Shown here one piece after another: positions 33,113-46,200 of a stretch of 64,000 bases of DNA. The stretch spans positions 5,398,001-5,462,000 of the forward strand of contig JAQFVV010000013.1 in the NCBI GenBank assembly GCA_028023455.1, given 5' to 3'. Numbering within the stretch: the first letter of the stretch is position 1; every line of letters starts with the position of its first letter. Made by a program: the position numbers and the translations under genes. This DNA is from Epiperipatus broadwayi (Eukaryota > Onychophora > Udeonychophora > Euonychophora > Peripatidae). The notes under the pieces are model-generated. The model had not been told where the DNA came from. It made no database searches and saw only the letters and a program-made list of their open reading frames with translations.

Positions 33113-34246
33113 CTATTTGAGGTTATACGCATTTTGTGAACTATTATATCCCATAGCTTAGTATTTAAATTATATCTAATAATTGTGTGATCTGTTTTAA
33201 TAAATATATCAATGCACACATACATGTATCTACTGCTATAGCCCAACATGAGTTTATTATCTCTTTCTTACCAGACCAGCAATGATTTGCTTCTGCATGA
33301 ACCTGGTATGATGTGTACTGCTTGCCTGAATTCAAATTTGTAAACATAAATTGAGAATAACTATTGGTTCTTACACAAGATAGAGCAATGCTTAGCTACT
33401 CAGTACATCAATTTATGAATATGATATTATATTTAGTCCCTAATAAGTAACTACTTTTCACTAGTATGCAATAATCTAACAAGCAATAAACATGAAATTA
33501 TCATACACTCCTAGGTAATGGTAAGAATGATGCTTTCATAAGAGAAAATAAGTTTTATTCTTGGTGCTAGCATAGACCCCAGAATTACCTTCTTTATGAG
33601 GCTATAAATTATGTGAGGAACTTGTTTCTGCACATATACAAGAGGCATGCTAAAAACACCACACACAACAACCATAAAAGAATATTTCTCTTACGAAGCA
33701 TAAAATAAATATGGAGCTGGGATCAAGTCCTTGAGCTCCTAAAAATACTTTCAGATAAAAATCATTTAATTGGGAGAGAGCTATGCTCCATCTCAACCCT
33801 TTCAAGGTGGTAAACTACACTCACCTCAACAAACAGAGATCATTTGCACTCTCACATAGTATAAAAAGGGTATCATATTATTGATGCATGAACCAATTAC
33901 TTTAATACGGCTAAGGATATATTTTAATTAAAAAAAATAATTCTCTAGGCTAAGAAATAGGCATCATTTCATTTTAAAATAAACATTTTAAATAACTCAC
34001 ACACTTCTGAGCATAGCAATAAAATAAGAAATATATGAAAATTAAATAAATGTGAAAATATTGATTTAAAATTATTAGCATAACAATATTCTATAAATCT
34101 TTTCATACCTTACACTTCCCTAGTATTTCTAATAAAGAAAAAAAAATGGGCTCAAGCAATGTTATAGTGAAAAATTATATGCAAACTTTAAACTGGATTT
34201 AATATATGGTCAAAACTTTTTAAATCTTAACTTAAAGCATACTAAC
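33113..34246. other. AT-rich sequence, no gene recognised
   Basis: A somewhat more balanced patch lies at 33560-33860 with GGGATCAAGTCCTTGAGCTCC, which could be the B-box side of an old SINE, but this is too weak to call. Confidence 0.35.
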
Positions 34247-34836
34247 TGTTGTGTTTGGTTAGGCTTACAGGTTCATTACAAAGCAACAGACATAAAAGAA
34301 TAACTACTCAGCAATTAATATGTTTAATTTATTAGTCCAAAAATATACACACATTAGTTAAACAAAGAAATAAATACAGTTGATACAATTGAATGCTGAG
34401 ATAGTCGAGCCAAGTACGAAACTCACTTCTAGCTAAATGATTAGGCTTCCCCATGAGCTCTGGAAAGACTCTTCCAGCTATGTATTTAGCTTGCCTTGAA
34501 TCAGCTCTAATTCGAATATAGCAGTTTCCAATTTATAGATGGACTTGCCTCACTGCATGGACATCACGATAATGAATAGAGAGACTACCCTTGCTGATAG
34601 CAGAGTGTTTAATGGAGCACATTCAGTCCTTCAGGTTGACAGAAGTTAACGCTCTCTCTGCCTTGCCTCCAAAAGGCTGACTATTTAATGACAGATCCTC
34701 TACCTTACTGGAAACCTGCAGATTTGGTGTACTAACCCTAGTGATGAATTTAATCCCTTTGGATAGCACCTGGGTGCTAGCCTATCAGGTAAGGATCTGG
34801 AATACTCCACTTCTAAAGGCAAAGTCAGATATTACA
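34247..34836 (-). mobile_element. Ty3/Gypsy LTR (590 bp)
   Basis: On the minus strand the LTR begins TGTAATATCTGAC directly after the polypurine tract CAGGGGGAGGGA (34848-34837) and ends ...CAAACACAACA at 34247. TG...CA termini, an AATAAATTAAAC-type polyadenylation region (about 34325) and the adjoining pol remnant support the call. The 5' LTR and most of the internal region are not present in the window. Confidence 0.7.
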
Positions 34837-34848
34837 TCCCTCCCCCTG

Positions 34849-35400
34849 GTTAAAATTAGCTCTGGAGGACATAGTCATTGAGATGCGCTGGACAACATAT
34901 TGTCCACTTGGTTGGTTTCGGTTGATTGCAGTTTCTATCTTCATCTTCTTCACTTGATGAACTTGTCCCAAGTTGACCACTGCTCTTGCTAGCTTCTGAT
35001 GTGTGGTTGAGTCTTAGTTGGTTGTGATATTGATTATGATAATGATCATCTTGTTTGCACAACAACAGTATAAAGACCTTTTATTTGAGTCATCACTATT
35101 GGTATCCATTTTGTGAACCTGTAATATTTATAGTACTTATGTCTGTATTTGGAGTTTTATTTTTTTATCTTCTTGTTCAAGTTTGGCATCAGGTTTCAGG
35201 GTTGATAACATAGTTCTTAAGGTTCTATTGAATAACAGTTCTGCAGGAGTCTTCCCTGTTATTGTGCTCAGAGTGGAGTGCTATGCTGGCAGTGTCCTGG
35301 CAATTCTAGTGTTTCAGCTTCCATCCATTTTCATTCATTTAGGCATAGTAAAAAGTAATTTAAAGAGATCGATTAACATCTTTAAGCTCTCATTTTCAAA
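34849..35400 (-). pseudogene. Ty3/Gypsy pol 3' end (integrase C-terminus)
   Basis: The minus strand reads STITGKTPAELLFNRTLRTM then LSTLKPDAK (about 35285-35200), the region after the integrase core in Gypsy elements. Then comes a frame (35065-34857) rich in Ser, Glu and Asp ending HLNDYVLQS-stop, a typical last-residues signature of Gypsy pol. The stop is followed at once by the polypurine tract and LTR. A frame change separates the two parts, and everything upstream is missing. Confidence 0.65.
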
Positions 35401-37104
35401 TACTTAAGATTTGCCCATATATAAACATTTGGGTCGAAAAATAGATATTCATTCTATCTTTTCACAAAGACTCTATCTTGTGTTTGTAAAGTGAGAGTAT
35501 TCATTTATAGTTAAATATACAAAGCGCACGTGCATTAACTTATTGAGTTATTAATATTACAATTTATAAAAACATAGCACTATATAAAATAAATGTTTTA
35601 TTTAATAATAATTATAGAAAATATAAATTATTCCTTTGACTTTATTATGTCTTTGATGAATTACAAAAAAATCAAGTCACATGTCACATGACTTACTTTA
35701 ATGATTGGCATTTATTACTCTTTCTGTCTTTTATTATATTTTATAACATGTTTATCCAAGTATTAAAAGAAAATATTTGAAGTAGAATAAAATATTACAA
35801 AAGTTTGGAATAAGAGCCATTCAAATATTAAAAACAATTTATTCCAAATAAAATCAATATTAAGAAAATTTTGCAGTACAATGATCCATCCAAATATAAT
35901 AAGTACATTATTTACAAAAAGATAAATATCAATAAAAGTCTGTATCTGAAACATTCTCTGATGTGTAGATCAAAGTTCCCAAATTGGACGCATTGAATTA
36001 AGCATGGTATATTGATTTCCTTGTTAGATTGGTAAAATTTTGGCATCAATTGACTTTACAAAGGAGATAAGTATGTCTATTAATCTTCTAGTGCTTCATT
36101 AATAAAATACAAAATACACACTTAAAAAAAAACCTAATAAATTTAGTCAGACGATAGATTAAAAAACGGAATTGATGCATGCTCACTTGGCACAAGATTT
36201 TTAGAGAAAAAACCAAGCCCAAAATATGAGCTTATTTGTATTGAATCTATCCATCAATCATTCTCTGACATAACTGTTTACACTTTGACCCCTAATATTA
36301 AATTTTATTTGGTTTGTTAACTTTAATCTGGGCATTAATTATTCACAAACCTTCCCTTACCACCTGTGCTTGAAGGATTTTCCCGCTTTGAACAAAAAAT
36401 GTAAAAAAAAAAAAGTGGAACATTTTATTAAAAAAATTATTTCAATAAAAATGAATAGATTAAATTTTGATTAAAGATTTATGAGTGAAAATAATAATGA
36501 AATAATAACTCTCTCGAATGGTATACTATATGATGTATAAGACCTTAGGATTCTCTGTATAACTAAAATTATATACATCACACACATGCATGCACACATA
36601 TATAAATAATTACTAGCAATGTACTTATTGTTGCTTTCATTAATATTAAACATATTTCATAATCTTTTTGAAATTTGAAAAGCTATCTCTCCATATAATT
36701 AAATATTAAGTAATCACTATCATTAGCAATTTAAATTTTCTAATCATGATATCAACTTTCACTTTTAACATATCATTGATTCAATTTTTATCTTTACTCT
36801 TTTATAAAATTAACTGTTTTAAAGTTTTATAATGCATGCAAGACACTCACCACCTTCCCTATCTATACTTATACATTGTAATTTTGAAAAAGTATAAACA
36901 TACTTTTGTTTATACATTATATATTCGGGATTTAAGTTGTTTTTATTCTAAAAACAAAATATCAACTTATATTTAACTTAAAACTTTGATAAATTTTTTT
37001 TTTTATTCTTAGATTATTTAAAAACTAATATCACACTTGATTTACCAATCGTCTGTTTCTCCAAGAAAGAAACTAATGGTCATAATATATATGATTGCTT
37101 CAAT
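35401..37104. other. AT-rich sequence, nothing recognised
   Basis: No coding frame with family features; many short A and T runs. Confidence 0.4.
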
Positions 37105-38720
37105 AAAAAAATATAATTGAGAATTAGCAAGGACAACTAGAGAAAAAAATAAAAGTATCAGAAGTGTAAAACTTATTTCTGCAATTATTATTAAAAAGGC
37201 ATCATGAAAGGTTGGGGCAGAATTTTATAAAGAATGGTAAAGCAATAAAAACAAGAAAAAGTATTCTCTAATATTACTACTTCTTCTGAATTGTCCAGGA
37301 TTTTAAATGAAGAAGTAAGCCATGAAATTAAATCTATGGAGAAGGGAAAAGTTCCAGATAATGATGGAATTATAATCAATATCTTAAAAGAAGCAGATAA
37401 AGAATAGAAAAATTATAGGCAAAGTTATATACCAAATATCTAAATGATAAAGATGAGAAGAATGCAGTATTAATGTATAAAAAAGGTAATAAAGAAGATA
37501 TTAGAAATTATAGAACCATCAGTCTTTTATCAATACTATACAAAATTTTTACTTAGATAATTACAACTTGTTTACAGCGAACTTTAGATTTTAATCAACA
37601 AAAGAACAAACTGGATTTAAAACTGATTTAGCATAGTAGATTACATTCAAGTATTGAGAAAAATTATAGAAAGAATCAATAAATATGAATTACCATTATG
37701 ATTTGGATTTTAGATTATAAAAAGACATTTGATTCTATAATCAAATAAGTAGTGTTTAAAGCATTGTTATCATTAAGATATAGACTCAGATATTGTTGTA
37801 TTTTGAAGAATGTTTATTAAAATTTAACAGCAATGATTATATTATATAGTGACATTAACATTGGAAAGGGTGTGCAACAGAGGGGAACTCTATATTTCCA
37901 AACTTTTATAGCAGTTTTGCAAGAAATAAAAATAAATGGAGATTATTTAAGTCATTTAGATTGTGCAAATGATGTAAATGCTTTTGCAAATAAAACTTTA
38001 AAGCTTCAGGAAATCTTGCAAGAATTATCACATGAAAGTAAAAAATTAGTATTAAGGGAAAATGTTAAAAAGACTAAAGTAATGATCAATGAATTTTTAA
38101 AAAAAGAAAATAAAGATTGATAATGATGAATTAGAAGAAGTTAACAACTGTAAATACTTGGTCAGATTATTAATTAAGATGGAAACATAATGAATGAATT
38201 TAATCATAGAATTAAACTTGGATGTAGTGCTTTTGATAGAAATAATAAAATTTAAAGGAAGTATGCCTATGTATTTGAAAAGGAAGTTTTTAAGAAATGT
38301 GTTTTACTAGTTCTTACTTGTGGATCTGAAACTTGGACATTTAACAGATGAGTAATATAGAGACTTCTGACCAGTCAACAACTTATGGAGAGAGATCTAT
38401 TAGGAATAACAAGAAAAGATTGAAAATGAAATACATGGATGAAAGAAAAAACAGGTGTTACTGACATCATTAAAAGACTGAAATGGATATAGACTAGACA
38501 TTTTTTAAAAAAAATAGTAGGTAGACCATTGAAATCTTAAATAGGATTTCAAGAGATTGTAAAAGACCTTGAAAAAAACCATATGTGAGGTGGATGGATG
38601 AAATAAGGAAGTGTGTTGAGGTGATGAGGAAAAGAGAGGTTAGAGATCAGAGAAACTGGATTAAATTTGAAGAGACTTTCATCATGCAATGGCTCAATAA
38701 TAATTGAAAATGAAGATAAT
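37105..38720 (+). mobile_element. RTE-type LINE, 5'-truncated, heavily decayed
   Basis: It starts in the endonuclease-RT linker (similar to 21351) and runs to the 3' end (TTTCATCATGCAATGGCTCAA, 38680-38700). RT landmarks are readable only in pieces: KVPDNDGI (37345), RTISLLSILYKIF-like (37510), GDYLSHLDCANDVNAFANKT (37935-37995, catalytic Asp pair replaced by Asn-Asp), and [15 protein letters not shown]. Many stops and small indels are present. It is an older copy than the one at 3 kb. Confidence 0.8.
37105..38720 (+). pseudogene. LINE reverse transcriptase pseudogene
   Basis: The longest open piece is 37833-38120 (95 codons), covering the palm. The catalytic FADD box has become CAND. Stops such as those at 37407 and 37708 break the fingers, so no active RT is possible. 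Confidence 0.75.
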
Positions 38721-38940
38721 CTTATGGATTTGCATCTTTGTACATACTTTATTGAATAATTGATATTATTTTTACAAATAAATTATTTTGATAAATAAAT
38801 TGCTATACATGTGCTGTATTTTCATATTAACCCAACATTATTTTGCTGAATATGAGGAAACTCTCTGGAGCCAAGTTATAGAAGCTTTGAAAAGATAAGA
38901 GGTGACTGATGGCTGTCTAATTAGAATTATAGTTTCAAAC
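38721..38940. other. AT-rich spacer before the hammerhead array
   Basis: Nothing recognised. Confidence 0.4.
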
Positions 38941-39046
38941 AGCACTAGTAAATAAATAATGAGACTTGCCAATTGCTCAACAAGCTTTGTGATAAATGCT
39001 TAGCCAGAGAAAGCATTTAAAATATCTCCATCAGGAACCCTCACTT

Positions 39047-39087
39047 CCTCTAACCATGGTTTCATGCTTTGGCACTCATCAGAGAGG
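39047..39087 (-). ncRNA. Hammerhead ribozyme motif, array copy 1
   Basis: Minus strand: CCTCT (stem I), CTGATGA, GTGC-CAAA-GCAT (4-bp stem II, one G-T), GAAA, CC-AT-GGT (stem III together with the last A: ACC/GGT, 2-nt loop), T at the cleavage position, AGAGG (stem I partner). All invariant core bases are present; the cleavage base is T (GTT), usually less efficient than GTC. Confidence 0.7.
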
Positions 39088-39315
39088 TGCTAGGATAGCT
39101 TTAGACACTATATCTAAAAATATCAACCCAATGCCAGCATTTATCTAAAAGTTATCTATTGAGTGGAAAATCTGAAATTCTCAGACACCTACATGTCTTC
39201 AAACTCAGTGATCCAACTCAAATAGCTATATGGGGCTGAGAGATCTTCAGCCAAACCATATATTAGTGGCTTTGGGTTGGTATTCTTAGATCTAGTGTCT
39301 GAAGCTAATCTAGTG

Positions 39316-39356
39316 CCTCTCTGAAGAGTGCCAAAGCATGAAACCATGGTCAGAGG
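39316..39356 (+). ncRNA. Hammerhead ribozyme motif, array copy 2
   Basis: CCTCT, CTGAAGA, GTGC-CAAA-GCAT, GAAACC-AT-GGT, C, AGAGG. It fits the type I consensus CTGANGA / GAAA / GTC with a 5-bp stem I, a 4-bp stem II and a 3-bp stem III. This is the best candidate for self-cleavage in the window, after C39351. Such short stem III forms are known to work mainly as dimers, which tandem units would supply. Confidence 0.72.
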
Positions 39357-39596
39357 TTGGGGGGAGGGGGTTCTTGATGGAGATATTTTAAATGCTTTCT
39401 CTGGCTAAGCATTTATCACAAAGCTTGTTGAGCAATTGACAAATGGTCATTGTTTATATCTTACTAGATTAAGGGAATGGAATCATGTGATCTATGTGTC
39501 TAAAAATTTCAGATTTTCCACTCAATAGATAATTTTTTGATAAATGCTGGCTTTGGGTTGGTATTTTTAGATCTAGTGTTAGAAGTTATTCTAGCA

Positions 39597-39637
39597 CCTC
39601 TCTGAGGAGTGCCAAAGCATGAACCCATGGTCAGAGG
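39597..39637 (+). ncRNA. Hammerhead motif, array copy 3 (one core change)
   Basis: It has the same layout as copy 2, with CTGAGGA as the core box and GAAC in place of GAAA (last A changed to C), which breaks the first stem III pair. Stem I CCTCT/AGAGG, stem II and GTC are kept. Probably inactive or weak. Confidence 0.6.
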
Positions 39638-40018
39638 TTAGGGGGGTTCCTGACAGTGATATTTTAAATGCTTTCTCTGGCTAAGCATTTATCACAAAGC
39701 TTGTCAAGCAATTGGCAATGCTCATTGTTTATAACTTACAAGCTTAAGAGAGTGGGGTCATGTGATCTATGACTATTTTTTATTTGACTATTTATAGTCC
39801 CTACTTTAAGTCTTATGTGATGTTATTATATTGCTAAGACTACTAATATATGGTTTGACTGAAGATCTCTCAGCTCCATATAGCTATTTCAGTTGGATAG
39901 CTGGGTTTGAAGATATGTAGGTTTGTGAAAATTTCAGATTTTCCACTCAATTAACTTTTAGATAAATGCTGGCTTTGGGTTGGTATTTTTAGATCTAGGG
40001 TCTGAAGCTATCTTAGCG

Positions 40019-40048
40019 CCTTTCTGAGGACTGAAAAGCACAAAACTA
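40019..40048 (+). ncRNA. Hammerhead motif, array copy 4 (decayed)
   Basis: CCTTT, CTGAGGA, then CTGAAAAGCA, CAAAAC, TATGGTC, AGAGG. Stem II and the GAAA box are lost; the flanks and GTC-AGAGG remain. Recognisable only by comparison with its neighbours. Confidence 0.5.
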
Positions 40049-40215
40049 TGGTCAGAGGTTAAGGGTGATTTCCTGATGGAGATATTTTAAATGCTTTCTC
40101 TGGCTAAGCATTTATCACAAAGCTTGTTGAGCAATTGGCAATGTTCGCTGTTTATATCTTACAAGCGTAAGAGAATGGGGTCATGTGATCTATGACTATT
40201 TTTTATTTGACTATT

Positions 40216-43200
40216 TTAGCACTAGTAAATATCATTCAATTACATTAATGTATCCTTGTAGATTAAATTAAAAAATAATAATGAGCACCTTATTTTCTAT
40301 TTATCAATTTTTCATTTGCTCAGTAGTAAGTACTATACAGATCAATCATTAGGATAAATGATACACTATATAAACACCATTATTTTTTGCTTTAACACCC
40401 TACTGCTGTTTTACCACAAATTGGCTTTTAGCAGAGAACTCAACATAGAGACATAAGTGCTTCTATTTCTCTATAATATTCCTTTGTATTAAATAGACAA
40501 ACTAACTAAAAAAAAAACTTAATAGAAAGCACACAATTACTTTTCTATAAAGCTACTTTAATATTTTCAACCAGCGGACTGCTTTTCATCAGAAAGCACA
40601 GACGTTAGTGTTCATAAAACCTCAAAATTCTATAATTATCTTTAATTAATACTCATACTTTGCTAAATATTAAAAAAAATCTGACAGAGAAACTTTTATC
40701 TTTCATTGTATTTCTATTTATATGAATTTAAAAAAATGTGTGGAAGTATTGAAGTCATTTATCATTTTTTAAGTTGTTAATTGTTCGACTCAAAGATTTC
40801 TATGTGGTCCCCGTCTTAAATTAAGTGTTAAGCAATACTTTTATTATTAATTCCTTTTCATTTAATATAACTTTTAAACAGATTTTGTCTATTTGTTTAA
40901 ATATTTAATTCAATAAAACAGCTGTTGAATATTTCGGTCTACAAAATTTAAAAGCAAATAATTAACATATAATCACTACTAAAATTATTGCAAATGGCAG
41001 CACAAAATTCAAGGTAGATTGAATATAATGGTGTAGATTATTCATTAAATATAAAATATCTCATAAAGAATAAATTGGTGTTAAAACAAAGAAAAAAACA
41101 TGACTCCAACTTAAAACAATGCTTTACAGAAAGAAAATCTTTATTCTACGCCAACTCTTTCAATTATTTTTAAACTTGAGTAATCAATAGATTTTAGATG
41201 ATAGTGTGTTTATTAAAGCTCTATCGTGCGCGTTTCTGTCCATATTTCTAGATAGGTTTTGATATTTGGATTTAGTGCATCTATTAGGACTGCATTGAAT
41301 AAGGATTTATAATTAGCACTATTATTTAGCATCTTTTTATTATTCAAGGATATAATAAATAGCAGAACTAGCGTAGAATAAAAGAGAGTTTGCTTCTGAA
41401 AGCATTATATAGGCTGACATCATTTGATACATATCTATGTTTTTATATTAATCTTAGCCAAAAGATAGAAGTGACTATATATATTGTAACCTTCTCTGAT
41501 CATTGGATAATCAGGCCTATACATTTCGGGGTGCCATAATCCCAATTGCCTTTCCCACTAATATAATTAGTCCAATTTACACGTTTGGAAACCATATCTT
41601 TCTTTGTAATCTTCCTAGCTACATGTAATCTAGAATATATGCCTAAAATAAATGATAAACTAAAAATGATTTCTTTATTAACTAAGTTCGCATGAAACTA
41701 TAATCTTAGAGGAGATCACAAGGTGATTAATAATATCTGGTCAAGCTAGCCTCTAAATCCACAAACAAGTAAACAAACAAACAAAAAAATTATAAAATAA
41801 ACTTCATATTTGTCAAACTAATAAATAAATAATAATTAGATCGATGGAATGAATATGAAGTTAGAAGTATAAATTAGGCAATAAGTAAATGAGGATGTAA
41901 ATGATTAAATGAATGATGAAAATAAATAATAATTAAATAATAAAATAAAAATGAGTCTGAGAATGAAGGTGTGTAAGAATTAATGGATGATTAAGATGAG
42001 AATGGAATAAGCGCTAATGAATGATGAGTGAATTAGGATAATGAATTAGGATGAAAAAAGAGAATAAAGAAAGATTGAAATGACAGAGGAGAGGAATGAT
42101 GATGATGAAAGATGATATACAGAAGTCTAAATTTGATATTGAATTAAATGATAATAAGACAATGAAATAAAATACAGATTCTAAGCTTACTAAGACCAGA
42201 ATATTCACCATAAAGTCAAAACCAATTATACATTTCAGACAAAAGAAGTAATAGATACTTTAAAGTTTGGTTGACCTTATATCTCACAGTGAATGTAACA
42301 CAATTCCATTCTAATTACAATAATTAACTGGATACAAATTTACCATAAATTCCAATCCTATCACAAATTGATATAATTTATCCTTCTCAGGGTTCACATA
42401 ACTTAAAGGATGATATACTAGATACACTTGGGTCAGTGAGAGGGATTTTACCACTACCCAAGCATAACACCCACAAAATAACTCTTAATACTGAATTGAA
42501 TTACTAAACCATATTCAATAATTTTAAATAAATTCTATAAATTCCCTAACTATGCTAAACTTTAAGTTCCAATAAGTAAGAGTAATTTTTCATTAGCTAA
42601 CATAATAACTTTCCAACTTTCTTTCTCCGTTAATTAGAAACAAGGTGATCGAGACCAGTGAATGATAGATCTGTGGATTCAAATGAACTGATCAAAACAA
42701 TATTAGGTTTTTAATCTTTTAGTCAATCACTTAAACTAATATTCTTTAGGTTAGTATGTTTAATTATTAAGTTAGGATGCCCTAGATATACTCATACATT
42801 ATAGGGCTTAACACAATTATTCTGATATACCTACATATAGTGACTTTTACAATATTGATTGATGACAATTTCCCTATAATCACAGGATCTGTCAATAGCA
42901 ATAACAATAATAATGGGTGGATGTGTTGATTAGCAATAAGAATACTGACAACTAAATAAATTTTTAGCACAACAATATTTATTTACATTATGTACAAGTC
43001 TCTTTCAGACACATTACATGAAACAAGATAAATCCATTCCAAAATTAGGGATGAAAATTAATGATGTGGTAAGTAATGACCAACTAATATAACAAACATT
43101 TTGGATATGTTTCTTTATTATTCTATCAGGTAGACTAAGATAGTTAAACTTATTTGAGCTATCTTAGCGTTGAAATTGCAAACAAAATGTATTAATATCC

Positions 43201-46200
43201 TTTGGATATACGCAACTTTTAAATGTAAAAAAACAAAACAACAACTCTAAATTACCATTTATTATATCAAACTGTAGCTATTTGAGTTATTAGAATATGA
43301 TAAGGGCAATTATCACATTCCAATACAAGTAATAATTTATTATAATTTACTATATAAAAATTTTATTGCATTGATGTGGGGCGAACATCATAAGTTAAAT
43401 GCACATATGACACTAAAACATTCACTATGTCCACAACTTAACCATTTATTAATTAACTGATCTTACTAATTCATCAGTAAACACCTACTTGTTGAAAAAC
43501 AATCTACATTGTCCATGTACACACCTTGCTCTTTTATGTAGAAGTTCTACAAACACTAGTAAGTTTTGGTTGGTCTGTTTACAAAACTGATGAAGATTAC
43601 ACAACATCAGAAAGACACTATTTCAATTAGACAACACTATCTATATCAATGTCCCATAATCTGATTTTTATCTTATCCTTGCGATTCGATTTAAAAAACA
43701 CTACACTTTATCATACACGGTGGAATATTAACTATATAACTTCTTGAGGGATCTAAATAAAGGAGGCTCTACAAAACAACATGATAGTTGTATATCAAGA
43801 AACAACATAATAGTTGTATAAGAATATGGCCAATTCTGAGACTTTTCATAGGTATAAAAGTGTGGGCAGTGCCTCTTCACTGGAAAACAGAATTCAGACC
43901 ATGGGATCATCCTTTTTTAGGCTTAACTATGCTCTAAGCACTAACTCCTAATCAGCCCCAACAATATCATCCTTCATATTAATCAACAATGGGAAATTTT
44001 CTATCATCCCATTTACAATATTAATTATTATTATATCTAAGTCTCTTATATGTAGCCCAAACTCATCCTAAAATCTATCACAAATTCTGAACAATACAAT
44101 AGCAAGGTAAAACAACACTAATAATCTAAGTGGAAACATAAATATTCCATTGCACATTGCAGAAACTGTTAATGTTTTATAAACAGACCACCAATAAAAG
44201 TAAAATAACCATTATTTCAAAACAATAATTATACCTTTTATTATAGCAAGCCATGTACACATAAACAAGGAGGATTAAACTACAATTTGTATTTAAAGTG
44301 GACATTTCATTTATAAGCAAAATTAAGCAATAATAAAAAAAATGCTTATTAAATTATTTTATATAAGAGAACAATGGTATCATTATGTGTATAATTTTTG
44401 ACCAGTTTGGGTCTATTTGTTCCCCTCCTCAATATAATATTAACATCTGCTTTAGCAGTGAAAGAGATAAACATTTCTCTTTCTTACCCAATATATAATA
44501 TTTAACATTATGCTTTCCCTTCATTGGGAAAATAATATAAATATGGATAATAAATGTATATAACTTTATACACAGCTACATCATTACTTAGTATATTCTA
44601 TACCTTGACATATATATAAAACTAATGGCTGAATAACACATGAAAGAAAAAAAACGCATTACAATATTATATATAGCAATTAACAAACTAAACAAACATT
44701 ACATTTTCTACCATTGGACTTTATCGAAATTTGATTCATTCTTATAAGTAAAACAACATAAAAACGGATATGATAAGCAAACATTCCTAAGTAATATATA
44801 TTTTGGTTACCCGGTTCAATATTAACATCTTCAGACAAAATTCAAACACTTCTCCAATGGCAATAGAAATCCTTTATCGGTTTGTGTACTAATGTAAGCA
44901 TACTGAAGCAATATTAAAACATTTTTGAGAATAAGTCACTTAAATAAGTTTAATTAATATCTATTGATTTGTCTATTTTTGTTTTTCTTCTTTTTTTTTC
45001 CATCTGCACGAAGATCTGTTATACTCTTAAATAATCTGGGTGATTTTAAAACCATTTAAAATTATTATCACGTTGCAAGTTATTCACTAACGATAAAATA
45101 AATAAATATTTTTTTTCACTTCCTTTTATCAGCAAATATGTTTTAAGTTATACTGAGAAGAATCTATTTAATTATAAATACGATCTTCTAGGCGATTTTA
45201 ATTAATATGTAACATATATTTTTCCAAATGTAGCACAATTATAATCAGTTTATTACGATCTTTGAAAATAAACTTTTAAATCATTTATGAATTTTGTTTA
45301 CTTTGTTTTTCCCGTTCACAGTAATTGTCACAATCTTAAATAATCTGGGTAATTTTAAACACTTAAAATATTATTACTTTATATGTTGTATAATCAAGAA
45401 AAAAAAAATCAATATTTCTTTATTCACTATTATTGGCAATTTATTTCATATTTAAGAATGTTAAGCAGAATTGATTTAATAGTAAACAATTATTAATAAT
45501 ATATATACGTGACTGCTTCCTGGGGAATATCAGAGCAGACGATTTCTCTTCCCAATGAAATAAGAAATATTTTATGCACTTTTCTTTTCAAACTAATTAC
45601 TTTATATGATTTAAAGTGAAATTTTAATTTCTTCATTATTTCTTGAAACTTTTCTTAAAATGATTTAGAATATTTTCTTGAAATATTAATTTATACACAA
45701 ACATATTTTTCTGCTTAATGCTGAATGAATGTCAGCGCGAAAATTAAAATACTTTATTTATTTTTCTATTCAGTCTAAATAACTTTTGTGTTATGATTAG
45801 TTCTGATAATTGATTATAATAAAGAAAACAAAAATAAATAATTATATTTACTGGTATTATTTTTAGTTCCAAATAGTACATGTTTTGGCAAATGCTTATT
45901 CAAATAGTAGGCAAAGTTAAGAATCTAAGATCGATGAAAAGTAGTGTAGAGATTTCACAGGGTTATTAAGTTTACTCCATAGTATTCAAATCCATCTATC
46001 TATGAAATTTTGTCCCAATTAATTAAAAAAAAATATTATTTTCTAGCTTATTTCTTCTATTTTACTTCAGAAGTGGAATTGTAGTCTTGTTCCATTTACA
46101 TTTCTTAGAATAGTCCCCCGATCTTATCCACTTGTTCTAGCCTTTATTATTTGTCTTACCAGTTGTGATTGGTCCTAAATAATCCAATCATAGTAAATGT

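Larger units (their letters stand above)
38970..40215. repeat. Hammerhead-bearing repeat array (one inverted, three direct units)
   Basis: A unit containing GCTTTCTCTGGCTAAGCATT, ATCACAAAGCTTGTTGAGCA and TTTGGGTTGGTATTTTTAGA occurs once on the minus strand (38970-39170, with its arm to 39270) and three times on the plus strand. The ribozyme segments start at 39316, 39597 and 40019, that is 281 and 422 bp apart. The longer spacing contains a block (39785-39930: AAGATCTCTCAGCTCCATAT...) whose complement is at 39190-39270. The shorter unit therefore probably lost it. No protein is encoded. The closest known category is small hammerhead-containing satellite or retrozyme-like repeats. Confidence 0.75.

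Noticed and set aside
43584-43620. CTGATGAAGATTACAC...GAAAG as a hammerhead
   Set aside because: No stem II pairing, and GAAAG lacks the stem III partner and cleavage triplet.
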